A DNA stretch of 64,000 nt, from contig NZ_PVTX01000003.1 in assembly GCF_003003075.1 (NCBI RefSeq), positions 62,001 through 126,000 on the forward strand, in the 5' to 3' direction. Origin of the DNA: Isoptericola halotolerans. GTDB lineage: Bacteria; Actinomycetota; Actinomycetes; Actinomycetales; Cellulomonadaceae. Position numbers and translations under genes: made by a program. Below the pieces are notes generated by a model, which did no database searches, was not told the origin of the DNA, and saw only the letters and a list, made by a program, of their open reading frames with translations. This document shows positions 29,972 to 39,550 of this stretch, one piece after another (the stretch's first letter is position 1; every line of letters begins with the position of its first letter).

Positions 29972-31281
29972 CGGTCCAGGGTACCGGCCTGGTCGCCGCC
30001 GGTCGGCGCGGCCGGCCTGCGCTCGCCGGTGGCCTCCGCGTCGGCGTCGAGCATCGCCGTCAGGCGCCGGTGGCCGCCCGTCTCGTGGACGACCACGGTC
30101 ACGGCCGGGGCGAGCATCACGAGCAGCAGCGCCACCGGCGTCGTGCCGCCCGCGGCGACGACCGCGACCGCTGCCGCCAGGAGGGCCACCGCGGCTCCGA
30201 GCAGCAGCAGGCGCACCGGGTCGGCACGCCCCACGAGGTAGACGTGCAGGACGACGTCCGTCACCAGGAAGACCAGCACGGGCACGGCGACGGCGAGCAG
30301 CGCACCGACGTCGGACAGGTGGGCCTCTCCTTCCAGCCAGTAGGCCACCACGTGCAGCCCGGCACCCACCGCGGCGAGGGACCCGAACACGACCAGGTGG
30401 CCGTAGCCCCACCCGAACGAGCGGCCCCGGTGCCGGGCCAGGAGATCGCCGGCCGGGGTGAGGAAGTACGTCCACCACAGGCCGAACGTGAGGGCGACGC
30501 CGGCGACGCAGACGAGGACGGCGTCCACGCTCCAACCGGAGTGCTCGACGACGGCGGACAACGAGGCCACCGTGCCGATCACACCCTCGCCGAGGGTGAT
30601 GATGACCAGCAGCCCGTACCGCTCGGCCACGTGGTGCGGGTGCCAGGGGGTGCCGCGCCGCCCGGACGCGTCGGCGACCGGCCTGCGCTCCCCGATCACC
30701 GGCCCGGCGGTCTCGACGAGCACCATGCCGGCCCCGAGGAGGAAGAACTGGCCCACGGACACGGGCAGCACCGCCAGGAGCACCCAGCCGAGCTGCGCGA
30801 CCACCAGCGCGGTGGCGTAGACGAGCGCGACGGGCCGGTAGGTCGGCGACTGCCGGGCGACCCGCAGCCACTGGGCCAGCATCGCGAGGCGCATCACCAC
30901 GTACCCGGCGACCATGACCTCGTTGTCCACCTGCTGGCCGCCGTCGATCGAGCGGAACATCTCCGGCAGGCCGAGGGCCAGGACGACGACGCCGATCATC
31001 TGGACCATCGTGGTCAGGCGGTAGAGCCAGTCGTCGGTGTCGAACGCGGAAGCGAACCAGGTGAAGTTGATCCACGCCCACACGATCGCGAAGACCGCGA
31101 AGGCGAAGCCGATCACGCCGGCGGGCACGTGGCCCTCGGCGATCAGGTGCGCCGCCTGCTCACCCGCGACGGCGAACGCCACCACGAACACCAGGTCGAA
31201 GAGCAGCTCCAGCGGTGTCGCGGCGCGGTGCGTCTGGGCGGGGTCGCGACCGAACATCCGGCGCAGTCGGTCGTGGCTCAT
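29968..31281 (-). CDS. LtrA-family (low temperature requirement) membrane protein
   Basis: A 437-residue polytopic protein with about 11-12 hydrophobic segments and the LtrA hallmark [18 protein letters not shown] near residue 20. The family was named for a Listeria low-temperature phenotype; its biochemical role is unknown. It overlaps cysS by four bases and follows the racemase-fold gene by 19 bases, giving a likely four-gene minus-strand unit ending in rlmB. Confidence 0.88.
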   Translation of the reverse strand: MSHDRLRRMFGRDPAQTHRAATPLELLFDLVFVVAFAVAGEQAAHLIAEGHVPAGVIGFAFAVFAIVWAWINFTWFASAFDTDDWLYRLTTMVQMIGVVVLALGLPEMFRSIDGGQQVDNEVMVAGYVVMRLAMLAQWLRVARQSPTYRPVALVYATALVVAQLGWVLLAVLPVSVGQFFLLGAGMVLVETAGPVIGERRPVADASGRRGTPWHPHHVAERYGLLVIITLGEGVIGTVASLSAVVEHSGWSVDAVLVCVAGVALTFGLWWTYFLTPAGDLLARHRGRSFGWGYGHLVVFGSLAAVGAGLHVVAYWLEGEAHLSDVGALLAVAVPVLVFLVTDVVLHVYLVGRADPVRLLLLGAAVALLAAAVAVVAAGGTTPVALLLVMLAPAVTVVVHETGGHRRLTAMLDADAEATGERRPAAPTGGDQAGTLDR

Positions 31282-31300
31282 GCGGCCAGCGAACCAGACG

Positions 31301-32494
31301 TCAGCCGAAAGTGCGACCCTCCCCGCGGTAGGTGGGCACCGTGCCGACCACCTCGTCGCCGCGCACGAGGTGCACGGCGGCGAACCGCTCCATCAGCTCG
31401 CCCGCCTTGGCGTGGCGGAACCACACCCTGTCCCCCACGTGCAGGGGTCGCCCGCCGCGCAGCCGGAGCGGGGTCTGCACCTCGCCCGCGGCCTCCTGCC
31501 GGGTGAGCGACCAGCCGGGCGTGACCAGCCGCGGCAGCCGGGACGCGCCGGCGGGCCCGGACGCGACGTACCCGCCGCCGAACGCCGTCGCCCAGCCGGG
31601 GCCGGGGTTCCGCACCACGTCGAGCCCGAAGAACGCCGACGGACGCTGCGTCACGGTGCGCATCCCGTCGAAGGTGCCGGGGACGAACAGCCCGGAGCCC
31701 GAGGTCACCTCGGTCACGCCGGACCCGGCCGCGGACGTCTCCAGCGACCCGGTGCCACCGGCGTTGACCAGCTCGACCTCGTGCCCGACGGCGGCACGGA
31801 CGGCCGCGAGGATGCCGCGGCGGCGCCGGTCGACGTCCGGCACGGACAGCGCCTTGACCACCCGGACCGCCGGGGTGTCGGGCAGGCCCGCGACCTGCGC
31901 CTCGTAGAACATCAGCCCGCGCAGCCGCAGGCCGTCGGCACGGTCCACCTCGGCAGCCAGCGCGGCCACCTGCTCGGGGCTGCGCAGCGGCGACCGGCGC
32001 GTGCCGAGGTGCAGACGGAGCGGACCCACACCCACCCGGAGCGAGGAGTCCACGTCGAGGCACACCGCGACCTCCGGGAGCGCGGCCTCCTCCCCCGGCG
32101 CGGCGTGCCCGGCGAGGGCGGACCGCACGAGCGCGAGCTGGGCGACGTCGTCGACCATGAGGGTGATCTCGCGCCGGGCGACCCGGTCGCCGGCGAGGCG
32201 GTCGAGCGCCCCCGCGTCGACCGTGGGGTACCCGACGAGCACGTCGCGCACTCCCGTCCCGACCAGCCACAGGGCCTCTTCGAGGGAGTACGCCATGACG
32301 CCCGCGAACCCGGCGTCCAGGGCACGCTCGACGAGGGAGCGCACCCGCACGGACTTCGCGGCGACCCGGACCGGGGTGCCGCCGGCCCGGCGGAGCAGGC
32401 TCGCGGCGTTGGCGTCGAACACGTCGAGGTCGACGACGGCGAGCGGCGCGGGCAGACCGGTCGTCGCCCTGGTCAGCCGCTCGGTCACGCCCAT
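31301..32494 (-). CDS. Alanine-racemase-fold PLP enzyme (D-threonine-aldolase-like)
   Basis: A 397-residue fold-type III PLP protein. LAVVDLDVFDANA and VRVAAKSVRVRSL (Lys47 the likely Schiff-base residue) open the barrel, and the C-terminal part (LHVGDRVWFRHAKAGELMERF) resembles the D-threonine aldolase/D-serine dehydratase metal-binding domain. The exact reaction is not determinable. ATG 32494 is chosen because TACCGT (32506-32501) lies six bases before it. It is divergent from the oxidase gene. Confidence 0.8.
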   Translation of the reverse strand: MGVTERLTRATTGLPAPLAVVDLDVFDANAASLLRRAGGTPVRVAAKSVRVRSLVERALDAGFAGVMAYSLEEALWLVGTGVRDVLVGYPTVDAGALDRLAGDRVARREITLMVDDVAQLALVRSALAGHAAPGEEAALPEVAVCLDVDSSLRVGVGPLRLHLGTRRSPLRSPEQVAALAAEVDRADGLRLRGLMFYEAQVAGLPDTPAVRVVKALSVPDVDRRRRGILAAVRAAVGHEVELVNAGGTGSLETSAAGSGVTEVTSGSGLFVPGTFDGMRTVTQRPSAFFGLDVVRNPGPGWATAFGGGYVASGPAGASRLPRLVTPGWSLTRQEAAGEVQTPLRLRGGRPLHVGDRVWFRHAKAGELMERFAAVHLVRGDEVVGTVPTYRGEGRTFG

Positions 32495-32538
32495 GCAGGC
32501 ACGGTACACCGGCGCCCCGGCGTGGCAGAGTGTCCGCC

Positions 32539-33903
32539 GTGACGTTCACCACCTGGGGGCGGACCTTCACCGCCGAGCCCGCACAGCAGGCGACACCCCG
32601 CGACGAGGCGGCGCTCCGGGCGCTGGTCGCCCGCGCCGCGAGCGACGGGCTGCGGGTGCGTGCCGTCGGTGCGGGGCACTCGTTCACCGACGCCGCCGTG
32701 ACCGACGGGCTGCTCCTCAGCCTGGACCACCTGCGCGGGCTGGAGTCCGTGCAGCGGCTGCCCTCCGGCAGCGCCCGGGTCACGGTCGGGGCCGGCACCC
32801 GGCTGCACGAGCTGAACCGGACCCTGGCGTCGCACGGCCTGGCGATGCGCAACCTCGGCGACATCGACCGGCAGTCGGTCGCCGGGGCGATCTCCACCGG
32901 TACGCACGGCACCGGTGCGCGGCTCGGCGGGCTGGCGACGCAGGTTCGCGGGGTGCGGCTGGTGCTGGCCGACGGCTCGGTGCGGACGGTCACCGACGAC
33001 GACCCGCCCGGCTCGCCGGAGCGGGTGCTGTTCGAGGTGGCACGCCTCGGCCTGGGCACCGTGGGCGTGCTCGCCGCGGTGACCCTCGAGGTCGTGCCGG
33101 CCTACCTGCTCCGCTCGACGGAGACCGTGCGGCCTTGGCGTGAGGTCGTGGACGGCTACGACGCGCTGGTCGACCGGCACGAGCGGGTCGACGCCTACTG
33201 GTTCCCCGGCACGGACCGCATGCTCACGTGGTGCAACGACCCCCTCGACCGCGACGAGGCAGTCGCCCACGCCGAGCGGCAGGAGGGCCTGCCCGGCGCC
33301 CTGCGTCGCCTCGGCGCCGGCGCCCGCACCGTGCTCGACGAGGAGGTCCTGGCCAACGGCGTCCTCGGCGCCGCCATGCACGTGGCGGCCGCGACCCCCC
33401 GCTGGGTGCCGCGGATCAACCGGATGAGCGCGGCCGCGCTCGGTGACCGCACGTACGTGGCGCCGTCGGACCAGGTCCTGGTGACACGGCGGCGGGTGCG
33501 CTTCGCGGAGATGGAGTACGCGGTGCCCCGCGACGCCCTGCGCGAGGTGCTGACCGACCTGGCAGCCTGGCTGCGGACGTCCGGCGAGCCGGTGCCGTTC
33601 CCCGTGGAGGTGCGCTGCGCGGCGGCGGACGACGTGTGGCTGTCCACGGCACGCGACCGGGACACGGCGTACGTGGCCGTGCACCAGTACCACCGGATGC
33701 CTCGCGAGCGGTACTTCGCCGCGGCGGAGGAGATCTTCGTCGCGGCCGGAGGACGGCCGCACTGGGGCAAGCTGCACACCCGTACGGCCGACGACCTGGC
33801 CGAGCACTACCCGCTCGACGACGTCGCGAGCGTGCGTGCCGTCGTCGACCCCGGTGGCACCTTCCGGAACGCCTACACGGACCGGGTCCTCGGCACCCCG
33901 TAG
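32539..33903 (+). CDS. FAD-linked aldonolactone oxidase (D-arabinono-1,4-lactone / L-gulonolactone oxidase family)
   Basis: A 454-residue VAO-type flavoprotein: N-terminal FAD domain (RAVGAGHSFTDAAVTDG; SVAGAISTGTHGTG) and C-terminal ALO domain ending with the hallmark HWGKLHTR. It oxidises sugar lactones to ascorbate-type products in characterised relatives; the substrate here is unknown. GTG 32539 follows CAGAGT (32526-32531) by seven bases; GTG 32530 is an alternative. It converges on ispF. Confidence 0.87.
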   Translation: MTFTTWGRTFTAEPAQQATPRDEAALRALVARAASDGLRVRAVGAGHSFTDAAVTDGLLLSLDHLRGLESVQRLPSGSARVTVGAGTRLHELNRTLASHGLAMRNLGDIDRQSVAGAISTGTHGTGARLGGLATQVRGVRLVLADGSVRTVTDDDPPGSPERVLFEVARLGLGTVGVLAAVTLEVVPAYLLRSTETVRPWREVVDGYDALVDRHERVDAYWFPGTDRMLTWCNDPLDRDEAVAHAERQEGLPGALRRLGAGARTVLDEEVLANGVLGAAMHVAAATPRWVPRINRMSAAALGDRTYVAPSDQVLVTRRRVRFAEMEYAVPRDALREVLTDLAAWLRTSGEPVPFPVEVRCAAADDVWLSTARDRDTAYVAVHQYHRMPRERYFAAAEEIFVAAGGRPHWGKLHTRTADDLAEHYPLDDVASVRAVVDPGGTFRNAYTDRVLGTP

Positions 33904-33940
33904 ACGTCGGGGCGGTTCGGGGAGCGGGTCGAGGCCGGAG

Positions 33941-34432
33941 CTACCGGGCGGTCGGGGCGACCAGGGCCGTGGCGATCGCCGCGACGCCCTCGCCGCGACC
34001 CGTGAGCCCCAGGCCGTCGGACGTCGTCGCGCTCAGCGAGACCGGGGCGCCGGCCGCCTCCGACAGCGCCGCCTCGGCCTCCGCCCGGCGCGGCCCGACC
34101 TTGGGCCGGTTCCCGATCACCTGGACCGCGACGTTGCCGATCTCGAAGCCCGCCGAGCGCACGCGGCGCGCTGCCTCGGCGAGCAGGGTGACGCCGCTCG
34201 CTCCGGCCCACTCGGGCTGTCCGGTGCCGAAGTGCGACCCGAGGTCGCCGATGCCCGCCGCCGAGAACAGCGCGTCGGCCGCGGCGTGCGCCGCGACGTC
34301 CGCGTCCGAGTGGCCGGCGAGCCCGCGCTCCCCCGGCCAGCGCAGGCCACCGAGCCACAGCTCGCGGTCCGACCCCTCGGGAGCGAACGCGTGGACGTCC
34401 ACGCCGACGCCGGTCCGCGGCAGGGCGCTCAT
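33941..34432 (-). CDS. ispF: 2-C-methyl-D-erythritol 2,4-cyclodiphosphate synthase
   Basis: A 163-residue trimeric enzyme of the MEP isoprenoid pathway. Metal ligands appear in GVGVDVHAF (Asp and His) and [19 protein letters not shown], followed by GIGDLGSHF. It converts CDP-ME 2-phosphate to MEcPP. Its ATG overlaps the ispD stop by four bases, so the two are co-translated. Size is normal for the family. Confidence 0.95.
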   Translation of the reverse strand: MSALPRTGVGVDVHAFAPEGSDRELWLGGLRWPGERGLAGHSDADVAAHAAADALFSAAGIGDLGSHFGTGQPEWAGASGVTLLAEAARRVRSAGFEIGNVAVQVIGNRPKVGPRRAEAEAALSEAAGAPVSLSATTSDGLGLTGRGEGVAAIATALVAPTAR

Positions 34433-35166
34433 CGTTCCTCCAGCAGCAGGGTGGCGACGGCGAGGTCGCGCTCGGTGGTGATCTTCAGGGCCGCGGCGTC
34501 GCCCGCGACCACGTGCACCGGCTCGCCGAGCGCCTCGACCAGGCCCGCGTCGTCGGTGGCGGCCAGGTGCTCGGCGGCCGCCCGGGACGCACCCTCGGCG
34601 TGCGCCCGGACCAGCAGCTCGCGCTCGAAGCCCTGCGGGGTCTGCACGGCCCGCAGGGTGCTGCGGTCGGGGGTCTCGACCACGCGCTCGACCACGGGCG
34701 CGCCGGCGGCGGACCGCTCGACCGGGGCGCCGTCGTCGGGCGCCACCCGTTTGATGGTGTCGGTGACCGGCAGCCCGGGGACGACGGCGGGGTGCCCGCT
34801 GCGCACGGCCGCCACGACACGCCGGACCAGCGCGGGCGGGGTGAGCGGCCGGGCGGCGTCGTGCACGAGGACGACGTCGGTGCCGGGCTCGGCGCGGGCG
34901 AGCCCGGCCGCGACCGACGCCTGGCGCGTGACGCCGCCGTCGACGACCTGCAGCTCGAGGTCCAGGGGGCCGACGGCGGCACGCATCTCCGCGCTACGAC
35001 CTGGTGGCGCGGTGATGACGAGGAGGTCCACCACGCCGGAGTCCGCCAGAGCCCGTGCGGCATGGGCGATCATCGGCAGGCCGCCGACGTCGACCAACGC
35101 CTTGGGGACATCCCGCCCGAGCCGCATGCCGGAACCGGCCGCGGTGAGGATCGCGAGCGTCGTCAG
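34429..35166 (-). CDS. ispD: 2-C-methyl-D-erythritol 4-phosphate cytidylyltransferase, CTG start
   Basis: A 245-residue IspD that transfers CMP to MEP. The nucleotide-binding loop [13 protein letters not shown] and [10 protein letters not shown] are intact. The first in-frame ATG (35127) falls inside that essential loop, and no GTG or TTG lies in frame just upstream. CTG 35166, which overlaps the carD stop (CTGA), has a GAGG eight to ten bases before it, so CTG with translational coupling is the best start. It overlaps ispF by four bases. Confidence 0.85.
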   Translation of the reverse strand: MTTLAILTAAGSGMRLGRDVPKALVDVGGLPMIAHAARALADSGVVDLLVITAPPGRSAEMRAAVGPLDLELQVVDGGVTRQASVAAGLARAEPGTDVVLVHDAARPLTPPALVRRVVAAVRSGHPAVVPGLPVTDTIKRVAPDDGAPVERSAAGAPVVERVVETPDRSTLRAVQTPQGFERELLVRAHAEGASRAAAEHLAATDDAGLVEALGEPVHVVAGDAAALKITTERDLAVATLLLEER

Positions 35167-35645
35167 GAGGCGAGCACCTCGTCGATGATGGCGCCGGCCT
35201 TCTCCTCGTCGACACCCTCGGCGAGGGCGACCTCGGACTCGAGGATCTGACGGGCCTTGGCCAGCATGCGCTTCTCGCCCGCGCTCAGGCCACGGTCCGC
35301 GTCACGGCGGGAGAGGTCGCGCACGACCTCGCCGACCTTGATCACGTCGCCGGACGCGAGCTTCTCGAGGTTCGCCTTGTAACGCCGCGACCAGTTGGTC
35401 GGCTCCTCGGTGTACGGGGCGCGCAACACGTCGAAGACCCTGTCGAGGCCTTCCTGGTCGACCACGTCTCGCACGCCGACGAGGTCGACGTTCTCGGCCG
35501 GGACCTCGATCGTCAGGTCGCCCTGGGCGACCTTGAGCTTGAGGTACATCTTCTCTTCACCACGGATCTTGCGCGTCTTGACCTCTTCGATCAGCGCGGC
35601 CCCGTGATGCGGGTAGACAACCGTCTCGCCTACTGTGAACGTCAT
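35163..35645 (-). CDS. carD: CarD-family RNA-polymerase-binding regulator
   Basis: A 160-residue protein: N-terminal Tudor-like RNAP-interaction domain ([20 protein letters not shown] onward) and a C-terminal helical DNA-binding domain ([18 protein letters not shown]). CarD binds RNAP beta and stabilises open complexes at rRNA and many other promoters; it is essential in mycobacteria. AAAGGGG precedes the ATG. It leads the carD-ispD-ispF unit. Confidence 0.96.
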   Translation of the reverse strand: MTFTVGETVVYPHHGAALIEEVKTRKIRGEEKMYLKLKVAQGDLTIEVPAENVDLVGVRDVVDQEGLDRVFDVLRAPYTEEPTNWSRRYKANLEKLASGDVIKVGEVVRDLSRRDADRGLSAGEKRMLAKARQILESEVALAEGVDEEKAGAIIDEVLAS

Positions 35646-35894
35646 CTGTAGATGTCCCCTTTCCCAGTGGCCGAGTCTATCACGGGCAAGGGCTTCCTCC
35701 CCGTGCCCGCACGGCTTCCCAGCAGGCCTCGACAGGGCATCGCCGCAGGTCAGAGGCCTGCGCGGTGCCTCGGTGGATGTAGGTCGCCGGACCCCACTAG
35801 GATGGCGCCGGGCGCACTGCGTCCTCCCATCCAGTGACACAACGCGTGCACAAGACCTGCCGTCGGCACGCACGCTCCAGCCGAAGGAGAGCAC

Positions 35895-36362
35895 GTGGCC
35901 CGCTCCGCCCGTCCTGCCCGAACCACCCTCGCCGTCGCGGGCGCCGCCGTCGGAGCGCTGCTGCTGGGCGCGTGCGCGCCGGTCACCACACAGCTGCCCT
36001 ACGCCCCCTCGGACGGCACGCGCGTGGACTTCGCCGACGCCCAGGTGCGCGGGCTCAACCTGGTGGTCATCGCGGCCGAGGAGAACGCGCCGGGGAACCT
36101 GCTCGGCGCGCTGGCGAACAACTCGGACGAGGACGTCGTCTTCGAGCTCGAGACGCCGGGGGCGGCCCCGGTGTCGGTGCCCGTGGCCGCCGGCGAGACG
36201 GCCTACCTGGGCGCCGACGGCACGGAGACGCTCATCGACAACGTCGCCGCCATCCCCGGCGCCAACCTCGAGGCGACGCTCTCCGCGGCCGGCGAGACCG
36301 AGGAGTTCTTCCTGCCCGTGCTCGACGGCACGCTGCCGGAGTACGCCGACTACCTGCCCTGA
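35895..36362 (+). CDS. Small lipoprotein (positional equivalent of LpqE)
   Basis: A 155-residue lipoprotein: Arg-rich n-region, hydrophobic core and lipobox LLLGAC with Cys27-type acylation. The mature part is an acidic, beta-rich domain with [26 protein letters not shown]. In Mycobacterium the gene divergent from carD encodes LpqE, and this protein occupies the same place; a copper-chaperone-like fold is possible but it lacks an obvious Met/His cluster. GTG 35895 has GAAGGAGA upstream. Confidence 0.8.
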   Translation: MARSARPARTTLAVAGAAVGALLLGACAPVTTQLPYAPSDGTRVDFADAQVRGLNLVVIAAEENAPGNLLGALANNSDEDVVFELETPGAAPVSVPVAAGETAYLGADGTETLIDNVAAIPGANLEATLSAAGETEEFFLPVLDGTLPEYADYLP

Positions 36363-36371
36363 CCCACCGCC

Positions 36372-36621
36372 GAGGTAGCGCTGGCCCGGCCGAGGTAGTG
36401 GCTCATCCGCCGAGGTAGCGCTGGCCCGGCCGAGGTAGTGGCTCATCCGCCGAGGTAGCGCTGGCCCGGCCGAGGTAGCAGCGAAAGGCCCCTCCCGCTC
36501 GAGCGGGAGGGGCCTTTCGTCGCGGTGCGCGCTACTACCTCGGCGTCTGCACCACTACCTCGGCGTCTGCGTTTCTACCTCGGCGGGTGAGCCACTACCT
36601 CGGCGGGCGCGGCACTACCTC
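36372..36621. repeat. GAGGTAG repeat array D (6 forward + 5 reverse)
   Basis: Forward GAGGTAG starts at 36372, 36392, 36412, 36432, 36452 and 36472. Reverse CTACCTC ends at 36541, 36561, 36581, 36601 and 36621. All steps are exactly 20 bp. The forward spacers alternate between two sequences, forming three 40-bp dimers. Forward units follow the lipoprotein gene, reverse units follow pstB, and a strong hairpin terminator sits in the centre. Confidence 0.95.
36481..36523. terminator. Bidirectional terminator within array D
   Basis: GAAAGGCCCCTCCCGCTCGA pairs with the complementary right half ending CCTTTC, an 18-bp-plus stem with a minimal TCGA tip, flanked by A-rich and T-rich ends. It serves the converging lipoprotein gene and the pst operon. 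Confidence 0.88.
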
Positions 36622-36641
36622 GGCAACGTCGCGCGGGGGGA

Positions 36642-37421
36642 TCAGCCGAAGCGGCCCGAGACGTAGTCCTCGGTGGACTTCTCCGACGGCGACGAGAAGA
36701 TCGTCGAGGTCTCGTCCATCTCGATCAGCTTGCCCGGCTTGCCGGTGCCCGCGATGTTGAAGAACGCCGTGCGGTCGCTCACGCGCGCTGCCTGCTGCAT
36801 GTTGTGCGTGACGATCACGATCGTGTACTCGCTCTTGAGCTCACCGATCAGGTCCTCGATCGCGATCGTCGAGATCGGGTCGAGGGCCGAGCACGGCTCG
36901 TCCATGAGCAGGACCTGCGGCTTCACCGCGATGGCGCGGGCGATGCAGAGCCGCTGCTGCTGACCGCCCGACAGGCCCGACCCCGGCTTCTCCAGGCGGT
37001 CCTTCACCTCGTTCCAGAGGTTGGCGCCGTGCAGCGAGGACTCGACCATGTCGTCCGCGTCGGCCTTGGAGATCCGCTTGTTGTTGAGCTTGACGCCCGC
37101 CAGCACGTTGTCACGGATCGACATCGTCGGGAACGGGTTCGGCCGCTGGAACACCATGCCCACGTTGCGGCGCACGGCGACCGGGTCGACGTCCGAGCCG
37201 TAGAGGTCGACGCCCTCCATCTCGACGGTGCCCTCGACACGGGCGTTGGGAATGACCTCGTGCATGCGGTTCAGGGTGCGCAGGAACGTCGACTTGCCGC
37301 AGCCGGACGGCCCGATGAGGGCGGTCACCGACTTCGGCTCGATCGTCATCGTGATGTCCTGCACGGCGAGGAAGTCGCCGTAGTAGATGTTGAGATCCTT
37401 CACATCGATGCGCTGAGCCAT
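36642..37421 (-). CDS. pstB: Phosphate ABC importer ATPase PstB
   Basis: A 259-residue ATPase of the high-affinity phosphate importer. Walker [10 protein letters not shown] (37-45), Q-loop [12 protein letters not shown], signature [15 protein letters not shown], Walker [14 protein letters not shown] and [13 protein letters not shown] are the PstB-specific forms. It is the last gene of pstSCAB, 47 bases after pstA. Confidence 0.97.
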   Translation of the reverse strand: MAQRIDVKDLNIYYGDFLAVQDITMTIEPKSVTALIGPSGCGKSTFLRTLNRMHEVIPNARVEGTVEMEGVDLYGSDVDPVAVRRNVGMVFQRPNPFPTMSIRDNVLAGVKLNNKRISKADADDMVESSLHGANLWNEVKDRLEKPGSGLSGGQQQRLCIARAIAVKPQVLLMDEPCSALDPISTIAIEDLIGELKSEYTIVIVTHNMQQAARVSDRTAFFNIAGTGKPGKLIEMDETSTIFSSPSEKSTEDYVSGRFG

Positions 37422-37468
37422 CGTTGTCTCCTTCGTATGAGCTGCGTGTGCAGAAGCGGTTCTGCGCG

Positions 37469-38431
37469 TCAGCGCAGCTTCGGGGAGAACCAGCGGTTCA
37501 CCAGCCGACCGATGATGTTGAGCAAGAGCACCAGCACGATGAGCACGAGCGCCGCACCCCACGCGTTCTGGAGCGCGATGTCCGGGATGCACGTCGCCGA
37601 CTCGCCGCCCGGGCACGTGGCCAGGCCCTGGCTGTACTGCCGGTAGGCGAACACCGGCAGTGTCATCATGCGCCCCTCGAACGGGTTCGTGTTGATCGAG
37701 TCCGTGACACCCACGGCGACCAGCAGCGGGGCGGTCTCGCCGATGACGCGGGCGATCGCCAGCAGCACGCCCGTCGTGAGGCCCGCCACGGAGGTGCGCA
37801 GCACGACCTTGACGATCGTCAGCCACTTCGGGACGCCGAGCGCGTAGGCCGCCTCGCGCAGCTCGTTCGGCACCAGCTTGAGCATCTCCTCGCAGGAGCG
37901 CACGACCACGGGGATCATCAGCACCGACAGCGCGACCGCGCCGATCAGGCCGAACCGTGCGGCCGGCCCGAGGATGAGCGTGAACAGCGCCACGGCGAAC
38001 AGACCGGCCACGATCGAGGGGATGCCCGTCATGACGTCGACGAAGAACGTCACGGACCGGGCCAGTGCGCCGCGGCCGTACTCGACGAGGTAGATCGCGG
38101 TCAGCACGCCGATCGGCACCGAGATCAGCGTGGCCAGGCCGGTGATGATGAGCGTGCCCATGATGGCGTGGTAGATGCCACCGGTCGGGTCGCCGCCGAA
38201 GATGTTGCGCATCGACAGCGTCAGGAAGTCCATGCTGATCCGCCCGATGCCGTTGGACGTGACGGTCCACAGCAGGGAGATCAGCGGCACCATGGCGAGC
38301 GCGAAGGCTCCCCAGACCAGCACCGTCATCGTGCGGTCGACGCGCTTGCGGCCCGGGTGGGCCGCCGTCAGCATGCTGCGCACGCGTTCGGTGCTCTCGG
38401 CCGTCGGCGGGTGTGCGGTGGTCGCGCTCAT
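37469..38431 (-). CDS. pstA: Phosphate ABC importer permease PstA
   Basis: A 320-residue inner-membrane permease with about six transmembrane segments. [17 protein letters not shown]-type sequence (here [20 protein letters not shown]) is the cytoplasmic coupling loop touching PstB. A short Cys-containing loop ([12 protein letters not shown]) lies between the last two helices on the outside and may be disulfide-bonded. Its ATG shares one base with the pstC stop. Confidence 0.95.
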   Translation of the reverse strand: MSATTAHPPTAESTERVRSMLTAAHPGRKRVDRTMTVLVWGAFALAMVPLISLLWTVTSNGIGRISMDFLTLSMRNIFGGDPTGGIYHAIMGTLIITGLATLISVPIGVLTAIYLVEYGRGALARSVTFFVDVMTGIPSIVAGLFAVALFTLILGPAARFGLIGAVALSVLMIPVVVRSCEEMLKLVPNELREAAYALGVPKWLTIVKVVLRTSVAGLTTGVLLAIARVIGETAPLLVAVGVTDSINTNPFEGRMMTLPVFAYRQYSQGLATCPGGESATCIPDIALQNAWGAALVLIVLVLLLNIIGRLVNRWFSPKLR

Positions 38432-39408
38432 CAGTTGGCCCCCGAGAATTCCTTGCGCCGCGCCACGATCGCGCGCGCTCCCATGTTGACGGCCAGCGTG
38501 ATGACGAACAGCACGAGGCCGGTGGCGATCAGCGTGTTGACCGCCAGCCCGCTGGCTTCCGGGAAGTCGAGGGCGATGTAGGCGGCGATGGTCTGGTGCT
38601 GGGCGCTGTCGAGGATGTGGAACGAGTAGAGGAACCCGGGCGAGAGGATCATCAGGACCGCCATGGTCTCGCCGAGCGCGCGACCCAGCCCCAGCATCGC
38701 CGCGGAGATGATGCCCGAGCGACCGAACGGCAGCACGGCGGTCCGTACCAGCTCCCAGCGCGTGGCGCCGAGGGCGAGCGCGGCCTCCTCGTGCAGCTTC
38801 GGCGTCTGGAGGAAGACCTCGCGCGAGACGGCGGTGATGATCGGCAGGATCATCACCGCGAGCACGATGGCGACGGTCGCGAGCACGCGGCCCGTCGGCG
38901 AGGCCTCGCCGGCGAACAGCGGGAACCAGCCGAGGTACTCGTTGAGCCACGACCAGATCGGCACGACGAACGGGGCGAGGACGAAGAAGCCCCACAGGCC
39001 GTAGATCACCGACGGCACCGCGGCGAGCAGGTCCACCAGGTAGCCGAGCACCTGGGACAGCCGGCGGGGCGCGTAGTGCGAGATGAACAGCGCGATGCCG
39101 ATCGCGAGCGGCGTGGCGATCGCCAGCGCCAGGATCGCGGCGAGCAGCGTGCCGAAGACCAGCGGGCCGACGTACGCGACGAACGACGTGTCCTCCGGGT
39201 AGCGCGGCACGGCGGTGGCGAGCTCGTCGCTCCCTGCGGTGAGCGCCGGCCACGCCTGCCACAGGAGGAACAGCGCGACGGCGGCCAGGACCGCCAGGAT
39301 CAGGACGCCCGAGCCCACGGCGATCCAGCGGAAGACGCGGTTGAAACCGCGGTCGGACCCGCGACGGCGGGTCGCTCGGGCTCTGGCCCGGGGCGGACTG
39401 TCGGTCAT
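38431..39408 (-). CDS. pstC: Phosphate ABC importer permease PstC
   Basis: A 325-residue permease, six transmembrane segments after an Arg-rich cytosolic N-terminus. The coupling motif [15 protein letters not shown] is present. ATG 39408 is chosen over an in-frame start 33 bases upstream because the family N-terminus begins there. It forms the channel with PstA. Confidence 0.95.
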   Translation of the reverse strand: MTDSPPRARARATRRRGSDRGFNRVFRWIAVGSGVLILAVLAAVALFLLWQAWPALTAGSDELATAVPRYPEDTSFVAYVGPLVFGTLLAAILALAIATPLAIGIALFISHYAPRRLSQVLGYLVDLLAAVPSVIYGLWGFFVLAPFVVPIWSWLNEYLGWFPLFAGEASPTGRVLATVAIVLAVMILPIITAVSREVFLQTPKLHEEAALALGATRWELVRTAVLPFGRSGIISAAMLGLGRALGETMAVLMILSPGFLYSFHILDSAQHQTIAAYIALDFPEASGLAVNTLIATGLVLFVITLAVNMGARAIVARRKEFSGAN

Positions 39409-39474
39409 GCTCACTTCGATTCCTCGTTCGTGCTTGGGCACTGCGGCCGCCTCTGCTTCAAGAGGCCGACGCCG

Positions 39475-39526
39475 GGCCCGGTGGCCGGGTGCACCCCCTC
39501 GGGGCGCTGCACCCGGCCACCGGGCC
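39475..39526 (-). terminator. Hairpin between pstS and pstC
   Basis: A perfect 19-bp stem, GGCCCGGTGGCCGGGTGCA (39475-39493) with its complement at 39508-39526, lies just downstream of pstS. It probably stops or stabilises most transcripts so that the binding protein is made in excess over PstCAB. Confidence 0.75.
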
Positions 39527-39550
39527 GACGTCGACCTGCGGGTGAGTCGG

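Noticed and set aside
29972-31081. N-terminal extension of the cysS frame through LtrA
   Set aside because: The extra ~370 residues are low-complexity and overlap LtrA entirely; CysS homology starts at the GTG at 29971.
32530-32538. GTG 32530 as start of the aldonolactone oxidase
   Set aside because: The -10-like hexamer overlaps it; GTG 32539 sits at the spacing seen at other leaderless genes. The difference is three residues and not certain.
34429-35127. ispD starting at the first ATG (35127)
   Set aside because: It would delete the N-terminal strand and half of the nucleotide-binding loop required by the family.
28538-36446. A genomic island or phage in the ltrA-carD region
   Set aside because: Base composition and gene overlaps match the surroundings and no integrase, transposase or attachment repeat is visible.
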